A DNA stretch of 24,473 nt. It comes from a virus. Shown one piece after another: positions 13,848 to 20,547 of this stretch; positions within the stretch are counted from its first letter, which is position 1, and each line of letters begins with the position of its first letter. Made by a program: the position numbers and the translations under genes. Location of the stretch: IMG/VR virus record IMGVR_UViG_3300029989_001703, positions 1 to 24,473 of that record. The stretch is one strand, 5' to 3'. The notes below the pieces were generated by a model. It made no database searches. It was not told the DNA's origin and was given only the letters and a program-made list of their open reading frames with translations.

Positions 13848-15598
13848 GGCAGCCCCAGTGCTGCCGAGCGATAGCCGACATCGGGGTTCAGCGTCAGCCC
13901 CGGTGCCGAGGTCTTGCCGGCATCAACACGCATGCCGGCCGGTGCGCCGTCGAACGTAACCTTGATCTCGCCATTGACCTGCTGGCGTTGCGGCTGGTTC
14001 AGCAGGCCACCACCGGGCGGTGCATTGAGTGGTGCAGACGGCTGCACTGGTGTGCCGGCGGCCCAGCCGGCAACGGCCTTGGCGCCCTGCCAGACGGCGC
14101 CGTAGGTGTTGGCATAGAAGTCGATGATCGGCTGAATGTAGGGCTTGACCTTGGCCCACATGCCCATCAGGAAGTCGATCAAACCCGAGGCACCGTCCGT
14201 GATGCCCTGCCACAACCCGGAGAAGAAACTGCTGACCTCTTCCCAGTGATCGATGACGTAGACGGCTGCCAGACCCAGCAGCATGAATCCGATCTTCAGC
14301 GCGAGCAGCCACGGGTTGAAATTGGTCATCCCGTTCATGACTGCCGAGGCAATCGCCATCCCGCGCGCAACGCCAAGGGCACCGATCTTCAGCACGGTCA
14401 GCCCGGCCGCCATGCCAAACAGCCCGCGAATGATGCCGGGATGCTCCGCTGCAAACGTGGACATCCAGCTGCTGGCAGAGCCCAGCAAATCTGTCATGCC
14501 CTTGGCCTCGCCTTCAAACGCCCCGCCGATCGCGGCGGCAGCATTGATGGCCGTGCCGGTCATCGCGTCCCACAGGTTCTTGAGCGTGCCGAGCTGCGCA
14601 TTCACGCGCGTGGTCAGGTCGGCTTGTGCGGCCATGGACGCGCGCATTGCCTCGATGCCGTCCTTGCCTTGCGTGATCGCGATCGACACCGCCTGGAGCG
14701 TCTCGGCATCGTCGCCAAACAGCTCTTTCAGGATCGTCGTGCGGCCACCAGTGCTGAGGCCCTTGAGCTTCGCGAGCTGCGCATAGAAGTTATCCATGCC
14801 GCCGAACTCGCCCTTCCCGTTGGTGAAGTCGAGCTTGATGCCCTTGTGGGCCATCATCTTGTTGACCGTCGCCATCTTCTTGGCGTCGAAGCCGGCGGAG
14901 AACACCTTGCGCCATGCGTTGCCGGCAGCCTCACCGGCCATGCCGGAGCGCACCGCGACGGCGATCAGCGGCGCGAACGCCTGCGCGGCAGCCAGGCCGT
15001 GGACCTTGATCATGTCCATCACCGGCGCCATCTTGCTGAAGCCTTGCAGCATGTCGTCGCTGTTGACGCCCAGGTTCTGCACGCGCTGGATGGTGTCCAT
15101 CAGCGTGAGCATGTCGGCGTTGACGGTGCCGGTTGCGGTCTGGAGCTTGGCCGCGAACAGCGCTGCTTCTTCCGGCGCCATGCCGAGCTGCACCGCCAGA
15201 TAGGCAGTGGCCTTGCCAACGCCTTCCAGCACTGACTGCGCCGGCACGCCCTGCCGCAGTAGCGTGGTCATCATCCGCTGGAAGTCGGCCGTGGTGCCCG
15301 GCAGCTTGTCGCCCAGGCTGACCGCCAGTTCGTTGACCTTGCCGAACTCGGCAGCAACTGCGCCACCGGCGCCCATCATCGAGGTCTTGAGCTGGGTCGC
15401 GGCGTCTTCTTGATCGGCAAACGCCTTGAGCGAGCCGCCGACCATGGCCGCCAGGCCCGCGCCCATGGCGATGCCGCCCTTGCCCAGCGCGGCGGCTTGC
15501 AGCTTCCAGCCCTTGAGGTTCTTTTGCATCGTGCTCAGCATCGGCGACAGCTTGTCGATGCCGGTGATGAGCGCGCGGAGTTCGAAGGTTTTAGCCAT
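13844..15598 (-). CDS. Tail tape measure protein
   Basis: This 584-residue protein is the ruler and scaffold inside the tail tube. It has a TP901-type core: ITGIDKLSPMLSTMQKNLKGW near the N-terminus, GKVNELAVSLGDKLPGTTADF and GKATAYLAVQLGMAPEEAALF (about 85-170), and FGDDAETLQAVSIAITQGKDG (about 290). Hydrophobic segments follow at about 395-455 (LFGMAAGLTVLKIGALG, NFNPWLLALKIGFMLLG). A Pro/Gln-rich stretch precedes the C-terminus. At about 0.15 nm per residue, the length would predict a tail of about 85-90 nm. It starts 2 bp after the frameshifted chaperone stop, the classic location. Confidence 0.94.
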   Translation of the reverse strand: MAKTFELRALITGIDKLSPMLSTMQKNLKGWKLQAAALGKGGIAMGAGLAAMVGGSLKAFADQEDAATQLKTSMMGAGGAVAAEFGKVNELAVSLGDKLPGTTADFQRMMTTLLRQGVPAQSVLEGVGKATAYLAVQLGMAPEEAALFAAKLQTATGTVNADMLTLMDTIQRVQNLGVNSDDMLQGFSKMAPVMDMIKVHGLAAAQAFAPLIAVAVRSGMAGEAAGNAWRKVFSAGFDAKKMATVNKMMAHKGIKLDFTNGKGEFGGMDNFYAQLAKLKGLSTGGRTTILKELFGDDAETLQAVSIAITQGKDGIEAMRASMAAQADLTTRVNAQLGTLKNLWDAMTGTAINAAAAIGGAFEGEAKGMTDLLGSASSWMSTFAAEHPGIIRGLFGMAAGLTVLKIGALGVARGMAIASAVMNGMTNFNPWLLALKIGFMLLGLAAVYVIDHWEEVSSFFSGLWQGITDGASGLIDFLMGMWAKVKPYIQPIIDFYANTYGAVWQGAKAVAGWAAGTPVQPSAPLNAPPGGGLLNQPQRQQVNGEIKVTFDGAPAGMRVDAGKTSAPGLTLNPDVGYRSAALGLP

Positions 15599-15600
15599 GG

Positions 15601-16055
15601 TCAGTCCTGCGGGGTGTTGACGATCTTGCTGATGCGCGCGGCCTGCTGTTCGAGGTCGAGCGCGTCGTCAAGCGGCAGCCCGAGTACTTCCAGCGGCGAC
15701 AGCCGCCAGAAGTAGGCGAGGTCATGCAGCCGGTCGATTAGTCGGGCTGCGTCGGCATCGGGGTCGCTGCACCCGCCCCGCCAAGGAAAAAACCCGCGAC
15801 CGTCCACGCCAGCGTGTTGAGGTCGGACGGGCAGATCAAGTCCACCGTCGAGGGCGGCAGTTGCGCCAGGCGGCCGACGTAGCGGCACACCGGCCCCATC
15901 GCGAGGCTGACGTTGCCGCCGTCCATCGCCGTGGTGTAGGGCAGGCCAATCTCCCGCACGTCCTTGCCGGTGGGTCGGCGCAGGGTGATGACGGCAAGCT
16001 CAGTGCCGGCGACGGTGATCGGCTGGGCCAGCTTGAGGGTGATGGGTTCGCTCAT
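15601..16055 (-). CDS. Tail assembly chaperone, -1 frameshift fusion product
   Basis: This is the long form of the tail chaperone, made if ribosomes shift -1 at G GGT TTT (15795-15789). Residues 1-90 come from the gp41-like frame; about 61 further residues from the -1 frame include ARLIDRLHDLAYFWRLSPLEV and end in SKIVNTPQD, about 151 in all. The -1 frame has no start of its own that makes sense and stops 2 bp before the tape-measure ATG. A GG-CGGGG...CCCCG stem starts 8 bases after the slippery site. Arrangement and position match the G/GT-type chaperones of tailed phages, which bind the tape measure during tail building. The frameshift is predicted, not measured. Confidence 0.8.
15738..16055 (-). 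CDS. Tail assembly chaperone, short form (Mu gp41-like)
   Basis: This 105-residue product of the unshifted frame fits the Mu gp41-type tail assembly family: EPITLKLAQPITVAGTELAVI, then LRRPTGKDVREIGLPY and a DLICPSDLNTLAWTVAGFF helix near the C-terminus. It corresponds to the G form in lambda-style chaperone pairs, usually made in large excess over the fusion form. The start overlaps the tail-tube stop by ATGA (16052-16055). Confidence 0.88.
   Translation of the reverse strand: MSEPITLKLAQPITVAGTELAVITLRRPTGKDVREIGLPYTTAMDGGNVSLAMGPVCRYVGRLAQLPPSTVDLICPSDLNTLAWTVAGFFLGGAGAATPMPTQPD
15789..15795 (-). other. Slippery heptamer G GGT TTT for -1 frameshifting
   Basis: In the gp41-like frame the codons read GCG GGT TTT TTC, so the heptamer fits X XXY YYZ with X=G and Y=T. 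Both tRNAs can re-pair after a one-base backward slip (GGT to GGG, TTT to TTT). A five-pair stem at 15780-15776 and 15763-15759 with a 12-base loop lies 8 bases downstream, at a suitable distance for a stimulator. Confidence 0.8.
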
Positions 16056-16411
16056 TGCCAGATGCCTCGCGTGCCGTTGAATTCGAGATCCACTTCGCCG
16101 CTGGTGGGGTCGTAGGTTGGTTCACCCGCGAGCCACGCGCCCGAGAGCGTGTAGACGCGGCCGTTGATCATCTCGGCCGTGATCGTCATGTCGGTGGACT
16201 TCTTCAGACGATCGATCGGGAAGTTCGGGCCGAACAAGCCCTTGAGCTTGATGTAGGGCGTGCGATGCGTTTCGATGATGCCGACCGTGGAGTTCAGCCC
16301 CTCGGCCGGCGCGCGCTTGGTGTCGGTCAGCGGCACTTCGATGTCGCCCTTGGGCTCGACGATGTCGCCGTCGGCTTTGACGTAGCAAGTGCCTGCGATG
16401 CGGTTTGCCAT
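16052..16411 (-). CDS. Tail tube protein (Mu gp40-like)
   Basis: This 119-residue protein is the inner tube subunit of a contractile tail. It matches the Mu tail-tube family: ANRIAGTCYVKADGDIVEPKG, DIEVPLTDTKRAP, ETHRTPYIKLKGLFG and a C-terminal LSGAWLAGEPTYDPTSGEVDLEF. It lies 11 bp after the sheath gene and overlaps the chaperone start by ATGA, as in Mu-type tails. Size agrees with Mu tube proteins of about 118 residues. Confidence 0.94.
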   Translation of the reverse strand: MANRIAGTCYVKADGDIVEPKGDIEVPLTDTKRAPAEGLNSTVGIIETHRTPYIKLKGLFGPNFPIDRLKKSTDMTITAEMINGRVYTLSGAWLAGEPTYDPTSGEVDLEFNGTRGIWQ

Positions 16412-16422
16412 TGCTGTGCTCC

Positions 16423-17919
16423 TTATGCGTTGGCCGGGTACTGGAGCCGGAACTGCGCCAGCACGGCGACGATGCGCAGCTGGTTGACGTAGTCGGGCGG
16501 GAACAGGATGTCGAGCCGGTTGGGGTTGTTCGCGTTGCGCTCGACGATCAGGTACTTGGCGAACAACGCGGCGTTCTCGACGATGCCGAGTGCCTCCAGC
16601 TCGTAATACGCGACGGCCAGCTCCGCAGCGACGATCGACGGCGTAACGACGGGCGCCCCCGGTGCAATGCGGGTGCCGTTATCAGCCAGCAGATGCCGGC
16701 CATACTTGCTGGAGATGCGGTTGCGCAGATAACGCAGCACATACGCCGTGGTGTGCGGCGTTTCGCTATCCAGATAGCTGGTGTCGGGCTGACCGAGCGC
16801 GTTCTTCTGGTACGTGGTGATGGCGCGTTCGACACGCTGCACGCCGCCGCTGACGTAGGCAGTGGCGATGCCGTAGCCGAGCAGCGACTGGCGATCGCTG
16901 ATCGTCCAGCGGCTGCCGACCGGCGCCGGCATCACTGCATCAAGCGCGCCCGATTGCGTCGGCCGCGCCGGATGCGCCTTGATGAACACGGCATTGCGGG
17001 CCGTGTAGCTTGCCGCAGCCTCCCACACCGGCGTTGGCTGCGCGACCTCGGGGCCGTAGATGGTGGCGTGCTGATCGTTGAGCAGCCCGCCGAAGGTGAC
17101 GAGCGCGCCGAGCGTGCCGCGCTTTGCGCCGTACACATGGCCGTAGATCTGCCGCGACCAGCTCCAGCGGCCGGCGCTGTCACCCATCTCGGTCGCGAGC
17201 GCGGCAAGGCTGGCCGTGTCGTTGAACGGCATGGCGATGAAGTCGAACTCTTCGTCGCCCATCGCCGAAATCGCCGTCGACATGGTCGGCGCGCCGCTGC
17301 CGCCGCTCATGGCGACAATCGTGGCGCCGATGCCGGCCGGCAGCGCTTCGCCGCCGGCCAGGCCGCGATAGTTGCAACGCAGGTCGATGTCGTTGCCGGT
17401 CAGGCCCAGCCAGCGGCACAGGAAGGTCACGACGCCGGCCGATGCGGTGGCGGTCACCGGCAAATCGAGCGCGGCATTGACGGCGGCCGCAAGATTGGTG
17501 GCGACGACCGTGGCGGTGTCGCCCGCCAGCACGGCGATGGTGACAAGCTGCCCGGCGATGTAGGCCGACAGCGTGCCGGCGGTAGTGCACGGGCCGGTGA
17601 AAGTGATGGTGCCCGTGGCGGCAACACCGGTCGGTGCCGGCAAGGCCACAGCCCAGACTTCGCCCATCGGGTCGCTGGCGGCTGCGGCGGCGTACATGCG
17701 CGCCAGCATCGAGCCCCGCCCGAACAGCGCCCACGCCGACGTGATGCTGCTGACGAGCGTGAGCGTGCCGGCCGCGACCATGCCGGCCGACAGGCCATGC
17801 CCGAGCAGCAGCGTGCGCTGGACGCCGACGACGCTGCCGTTGGCCTGGGAGTTATCGACCTCTGCCCAAAACAATGGCACGCGCAGATTCGAGGGAATGG
17901 CGTTGAACGCGACCGTCAT
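16423..17919 (-). CDS. Tail sheath protein (Mu gpL-like)
   Basis: This 498-residue protein forms the contractile sheath. It is close to the length of Mu gpL and begins with the family-typical MTVAFNAIPSNLRVPLFWAE. The middle part has VTFLCRWLGLTGNDIDLRCNY (about 155-175) and WSRQIYGHVYGAKRGTLGAL (about 250-270). The C-terminal domain, which forms the interlocking handshake, includes SLLGYGIATAYVSGGVQRVER, LRYLRNRISSKYGRHLL and NRLDILFPPDYVNQLRIVAVL. It overlaps the DUF2635 gene by ATGA. Its presence defines the phage as a myovirus type. Confidence 0.95.
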   Translation of the reverse strand: MTVAFNAIPSNLRVPLFWAEVDNSQANGSVVGVQRTLLLGHGLSAGMVAAGTLTLVSSITSAWALFGRGSMLARMYAAAAASDPMGEVWAVALPAPTGVAATGTITFTGPCTTAGTLSAYIAGQLVTIAVLAGDTATVVATNLAAAVNAALDLPVTATASAGVVTFLCRWLGLTGNDIDLRCNYRGLAGGEALPAGIGATIVAMSGGSGAPTMSTAISAMGDEEFDFIAMPFNDTASLAALATEMGDSAGRWSWSRQIYGHVYGAKRGTLGALVTFGGLLNDQHATIYGPEVAQPTPVWEAAASYTARNAVFIKAHPARPTQSGALDAVMPAPVGSRWTISDRQSLLGYGIATAYVSGGVQRVERAITTYQKNALGQPDTSYLDSETPHTTAYVLRYLRNRISSKYGRHLLADNGTRIAPGAPVVTPSIVAAELAVAYYELEALGIVENAALFAKYLIVERNANNPNRLDILFPPDYVNQLRIVAVLAQFRLQYPANA

Positions 17920-18137
17920 TGGGTGACCTCGTCAGCAGGCGCGGCGGGCTCAGCGGCCGGCACAGTGGCGGGCGCGATGGCGGGGGCGGGTTCGGGCGGC
18001 AGGATCAGGTCGCGGTCGCGGATGCGGTGCGCCCAGTACTGGACGTTGGGGTCGACCTCGCGACCTTGGGGCGGCACGAGACCGCCGCGCTCGGGGTCCG
18101 GGACGGACATGCCGGGCGCAGGGATGTAAAGAGGCAT
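17916..18137 (-). CDS. DUF2635 protein (Mu gp38-like)
   Basis: This 73-residue protein starts MPLYIPAPGMSVPDPERGGL and contains VPPQGREVDPNVQYWAHRIRD, the recognisable DUF2635 pattern found between gp37 and the sheath in Mu-like tails. The last 25 residues are Pro/Ala-rich (PAPAIAPATVPAAEPAAP). I chose ATG 18137; the frame is open upstream but that is a shadow of gp37. It overlaps the sheath start by ATGA. The role is not known; constant placement next to the sheath suggests help in sheath or neck assembly. Confidence 0.85.
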   Translation of the reverse strand: MPLYIPAPGMSVPDPERGGLVPPQGREVDPNVQYWAHRIRDRDLILPPEPAPAIAPATVPAAEPAAPADEVTQ

Positions 18138-18150
18138 GCGATGCGCTCCT

Positions 18151-18738
18151 TCAGGTTGGGGGTGGCAAATCGATGGAGAGACGGGCGTCGATGACGCCGT
18201 CAGGTGCGGGCGGTGTGGTGGGTGCGATGGCATCGAGCGCGATGTCGATGCCAGCCAGCGGCGACAGTGCAGCGAGGTCGCGGCCCTGCCGGGTGGCGTC
18301 GGTGGTGCCGACACTGGCGTGCAGCTCCCAGTCGGCGCCAAATTCGAAGCGGTAGAAGAGCCGCGCGCGGTTCATCTTCAGCAGCATTCCGCCCTCGTAC
18401 TCGATCGGGCCGTAGTCGGCCGACACGCGCAAACCGGCCAGTACTGCAAGCAGTTCAGCTCGCACGACATGCACCTGATCTGCGGTGGCGACGCTGCCGA
18501 GTTCGTCGGCCGTGTTGTCGACCGAAACGACGACCGCGAACGCGTCGCGGTTCTGCTGGTAGATGCCGGTGCTCGATGTGTTGTCGCCAGCGCGGTCATC
18601 AAGCGGCATGACGTAGGCGGAGGCCACCGGGGCGTGACCGGCCTCGGGCACCGCCGCGAATTCGGCGGCGCCGAAGACGCGGCCACCGAAGCGCGGGGCG
18701 CCCGCGCGCAGCTCGTTGATGATCTGGGACAGCAGCAT
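18151..18738 (-). CDS. Tail terminator protein (Mu gp37 / DUF1834-like)
   Basis: This 195-residue protein resembles the Mu gp37 family, believed to cap the tail tube and sheath where they meet the head. Typical pieces are LLSQIINELRAGAPRFGGRV, VASAYVMPLDDRAGDN, NRDAFAVVVSVDN, LRVSADYGPIEYEGGMLL and LFYRFEFGADWEL. It shares one base with the stop of the HK97 gp10-like gene (TGATG) and starts the Mu-type tail block, so it is the seam between the HK97-like head and Mu-like tail modules. Confidence 0.85.
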   Translation of the reverse strand: MLLSQIINELRAGAPRFGGRVFGAAEFAAVPEAGHAPVASAYVMPLDDRAGDNTSSTGIYQQNRDAFAVVVSVDNTADELGSVATADQVHVVRAELLAVLAGLRVSADYGPIEYEGGMLLKMNRARLFYRFEFGADWELHASVGTTDATRQGRDLAALSPLAGIDIALDAIAPTTPPAPDGVIDARLSIDLPPPT

Positions 18739-19229
18739 CAGAGACGCTCCAGCACCAGGCCATCGGCGAACGCGATCGTGAGGCGTGCCTGCACGCTGGC
18801 GGCACAGCTGGCGAGCGCGTCGGTCATGTAGTTGGCGCGCGGTGCGATGCGCCAGCCCTGTCCGTTGTCGGCCTGCTTTTGATGGTCCTTGCGGCGCACC
18901 GCGCCGTTACGCACGCCGTGCCAGAGATAGGCCGGGTAGTAGTTGTCATCGGTGACGCCCAGTGCCGCGCGCTGCGGCCAGACGGCGATCGCCATGCCAC
19001 CGCGCATGATCTTGGGCTTGATGCTGCGCATCAGCCGGCCGGTGTCCTTGCCGGGGTGTTCGCCGGCTTGCGACACCGCGTTGCGTGCAACGAGGCGCCG
19101 GGCCTCGATGGCGACCTCACGGCCCGATGCACGCATGGCTTTGCGAATTGGGCCGCGTTTGAAGTCGGGGCGCTGGAGGCCGTAGGCATCGATGTGGACG
19201 ATGCCGGCCACCTGGGTGATGTTGCTCAT
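18738..19229 (-). CDS. HK97 gp10-like neck/tail-completion protein
   Basis: This 163-residue protein has the HK97 gp10 pattern: GPIRKAMRASGREVAIEARRL, then GEHPGKDTGRLMRSIKPKI, YYPAYLWHGVRNG and a C-terminal WRIAPRANYMTDAL. Such proteins act at the head-tail joint. I chose ATG 19229 (MSNITQ), which overlaps the head-closure stop by ATGA (19226-19229); the upstream open frame is a shadow. It is the last head-side gene before the Mu-like tail set. Confidence 0.85.
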   Translation of the reverse strand: MSNITQVAGIVHIDAYGLQRPDFKRGPIRKAMRASGREVAIEARRLVARNAVSQAGEHPGKDTGRLMRSIKPKIMRGGMAIAVWPQRAALGVTDDNYYPAYLWHGVRNGAVRRKDHQKQADNGQGWRIAPRANYMTDALASCAASVQARLTIAFADGLVLERL

Positions 19230-19585
19230 CTCAGTTGCTCCAGGTCGATCAACAGCCAGTCGTGCCGGCCTTGCCACGGCGCGACGCGCTTGATGCGGTA
19301 GACGCAGTCGCCATGCACCGCTTCCCAATCCGGGCCCATGCGCTCGATGCCGGCACGCCAGCGCACCGTGAGGTGGTGCGTGATTCCGTCGCCGGTCTGC
19401 ACGCCGTCGCGATACGTGGCGCCGCCGACAGGAGTGAGCCGCCCCCAGGCGTTGCCGGGTTCCGAGTACTCGGGCGTGATGCCAGCGCCGAGACCGGGCG
19501 CGTCGGTGCGCGTGCGGAAGGCCACGTAGTAGCGGAGGTCACCGGCCGTGGGCAGGCGCGACAGCTCTTTGGCGCGTTCGCTCAT
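19226..19585 (-). CDS. Head closure / head-tail adaptor protein (SPP1 gp16-like)
   Basis: This 119-residue protein is a head-tail joining protein of the SPP1 gp16/HK97 class, which seals the connector after DNA packaging. Visible pattern: GDLRYYVAFRTRTDAP at the start, AWGRLTPVGGATYRDG, THHLTVRWRAGIERM and YRIKRVAPWQGRHDWLLIDL. These beta strands are typical of the family. It is 3 bp from the connector gene and overlaps the gp10-like gene by ATGA. Confidence 0.88.
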   Translation of the reverse strand: MSERAKELSRLPTAGDLRYYVAFRTRTDAPGLGAGITPEYSEPGNAWGRLTPVGGATYRDGVQTGDGITHHLTVRWRAGIERMGPDWEAVHGDCVYRIKRVAPWQGRHDWLLIDLEQLR

Positions 19586-19588
19586 GGC

Positions 19589-20158
19589 TCACATCTCCGG
19601 CAAGCGGTAGTAGTCGAGCAGGCCGTCGAGCGACGGGCTGATGACGATGTCTGCCGGCGATAACAGGTCGCGGTGCTCGTAGAACATGCCCACGCGCAGC
19701 AGCATCCATTGCCGGATCGGCTCGGGCACATCGGCAGCAGCCGGGCCGTAGCCGGCGGTGTAGTCGATCAGCACGGCATTGGGTATCGGCGCGGCTTGCG
19801 GCCATGCCGCGCCGCGCGCGAGCACGACGCGCGGCGGGTCGCTGAAATCGTCGAGCAGCCATGCAGACGCCTGCACAGGTTGCAAGGCTCCGTCGAGGTC
19901 GCGGTACTGGATGGCGGTGACATCGATGACGGGGCCACGGCGCAGCAGCAGCGACGCCGCGAACCAGTCGAACGCGGCCCGCAGCGGGCAGCTGATGAAG
20001 GTGCGGCGGGTGTGCTCTTCGGCCTCCAGGCGCGCGGTCTTGATCCAGCCCGCGAACTGGGCTTGCTCGACGTCGCCGTCGATCGCGCGGCAGTGCGCGA
20101 TGGCGTCGGCGACGGTCACCGGCTCGATGGCCGGCTGGCCAAGCCGGCGCGGGTTCAT
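19589..20158 (-). CDS. Head-tail connector protein (HK97 gp6-like)
   Basis: This 189-residue protein is of the HK97 gp6/SPP1 gp15 type, which forms a ring under the portal. It has an N-terminal EPVTVADAIAHCRAI, AGWIKTARLEAEEHTRRTFI (about 36-55) and a C-terminal VPEPIRQWMLLRVGMFYEHRD followed by GLLDYYRLPEM. The helical first part with the conserved A(R)xxxExxT(R)R pattern is characteristic. It overlaps the upstream repeat protein gene by ATGA (20155-20158). Confidence 0.9.
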   Translation of the reverse strand: MNPRRLGQPAIEPVTVADAIAHCRAIDGDVEQAQFAGWIKTARLEAEEHTRRTFISCPLRAAFDWFAASLLLRRGPVIDVTAIQYRDLDGALQPVQASAWLLDDFSDPPRVVLARGAAWPQAAPIPNAVLIDYTAGYGPAAADVPEPIRQWMLLRVGMFYEHRDLLSPADIVISPSLDGLLDYYRLPEM

Positions 20159-20481
20159 CGCAGGCTGCGGGCGTAGGCGACGGCGTCGGGATGATCGTCG
20201 GCGTGACCGGCGGCGATCAGGTCTTTCGCGGCAGCGGCAGGCAGTTCGGGCGTGTCGTTGATGCGGCCAGCGTCGCAGTCGATCAGCAGGCGGACGGTGA
20301 TGACCTTGGGGCGGCGATTCTTGATCGCGGCAGCGGCGGCGGCCTCGGCTTCGAGGCGCGCGGCGGCCTCGGCTTCGGCACGCGCGGCGGCCTCGGCTTT
20401 TGCTGCTGCGGCGGCGGCAGGGTCAATCTCGGGCGTGATCAGGTCGCGCTGATCCACGCCGGCATTGTCGGTCGGGGGCAT
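20155..20481 (-). CDS. Ala/Glu-rich repeat protein between capsid and connector
   Basis: This 108-residue protein has three parts: an acidic lead (MPPTDNAGVDQRDLITPEID), a 30-residue helical Ala/Glu/Arg block made of 8-residue units (KAEAAARA, EAEAAARL, EAEAAAAA), and a compact C-terminal domain (PKVITVRLLIDCDAGRINDT, then AAAKDLIAAGHADDHPDAV). The helical part would form a coiled coil or single alpha helix. I recognise no named family, but small proteins are common at this position in HK97-like head modules. It overlaps the connector gene by ATGA. Confidence 0.75.
   Translation of the reverse strand: MPPTDNAGVDQRDLITPEIDPAAAAAAKAEAAARAEAEAAARLEAEAAAAAAIKNRRPKVITVRLLIDCDAGRINDTPELPAAAAKDLIAAGHADDHPDAVAYARSLR
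20336..20407 (-). repeat. Three tandem 24-bp repeats in the Ala/Glu-rich gene
   Basis: Units begin at 20336, 20360 and 20384, each with the shared core GCGGCGGCCTCGGCTT. The 24-bp period equals eight codons, so copy-number change would keep the frame and lengthen or shorten the helix by eight residues. Confidence 0.85.
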
Positions 20482-20508
20482 GGGCTACTCCGGGAGAGAT
20501 GGGGCAGT

Positions 20509-20534
20509 GCCGCGCGGCGCGTGAGCCGCGCGGC
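20509..20534. other. Hairpin after the capsid gene
   Basis: GCCGCGCGGC occurs at 20509-20518 and again at 20525-20534; as the unit is its own reverse complement, the copies can pair in a ten-base stem around a six-base loop. There is no T run on either side, so it looks like an mRNA end-protecting or processing hairpin and not a complete intrinsic terminator. It lies 13 bp after the capsid stop. Confidence 0.6.
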
Positions 20535-20547
20535 GACGTGATCAGGC

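Noticed and set aside
16405-18129. 574-codon plus-strand frame opposite the tail sheath
   Set aside because: The sheath protein is clear on the minus strand; the plus frame is Arg/Gly/Ala/His-rich with no domain and is a GC shadow.
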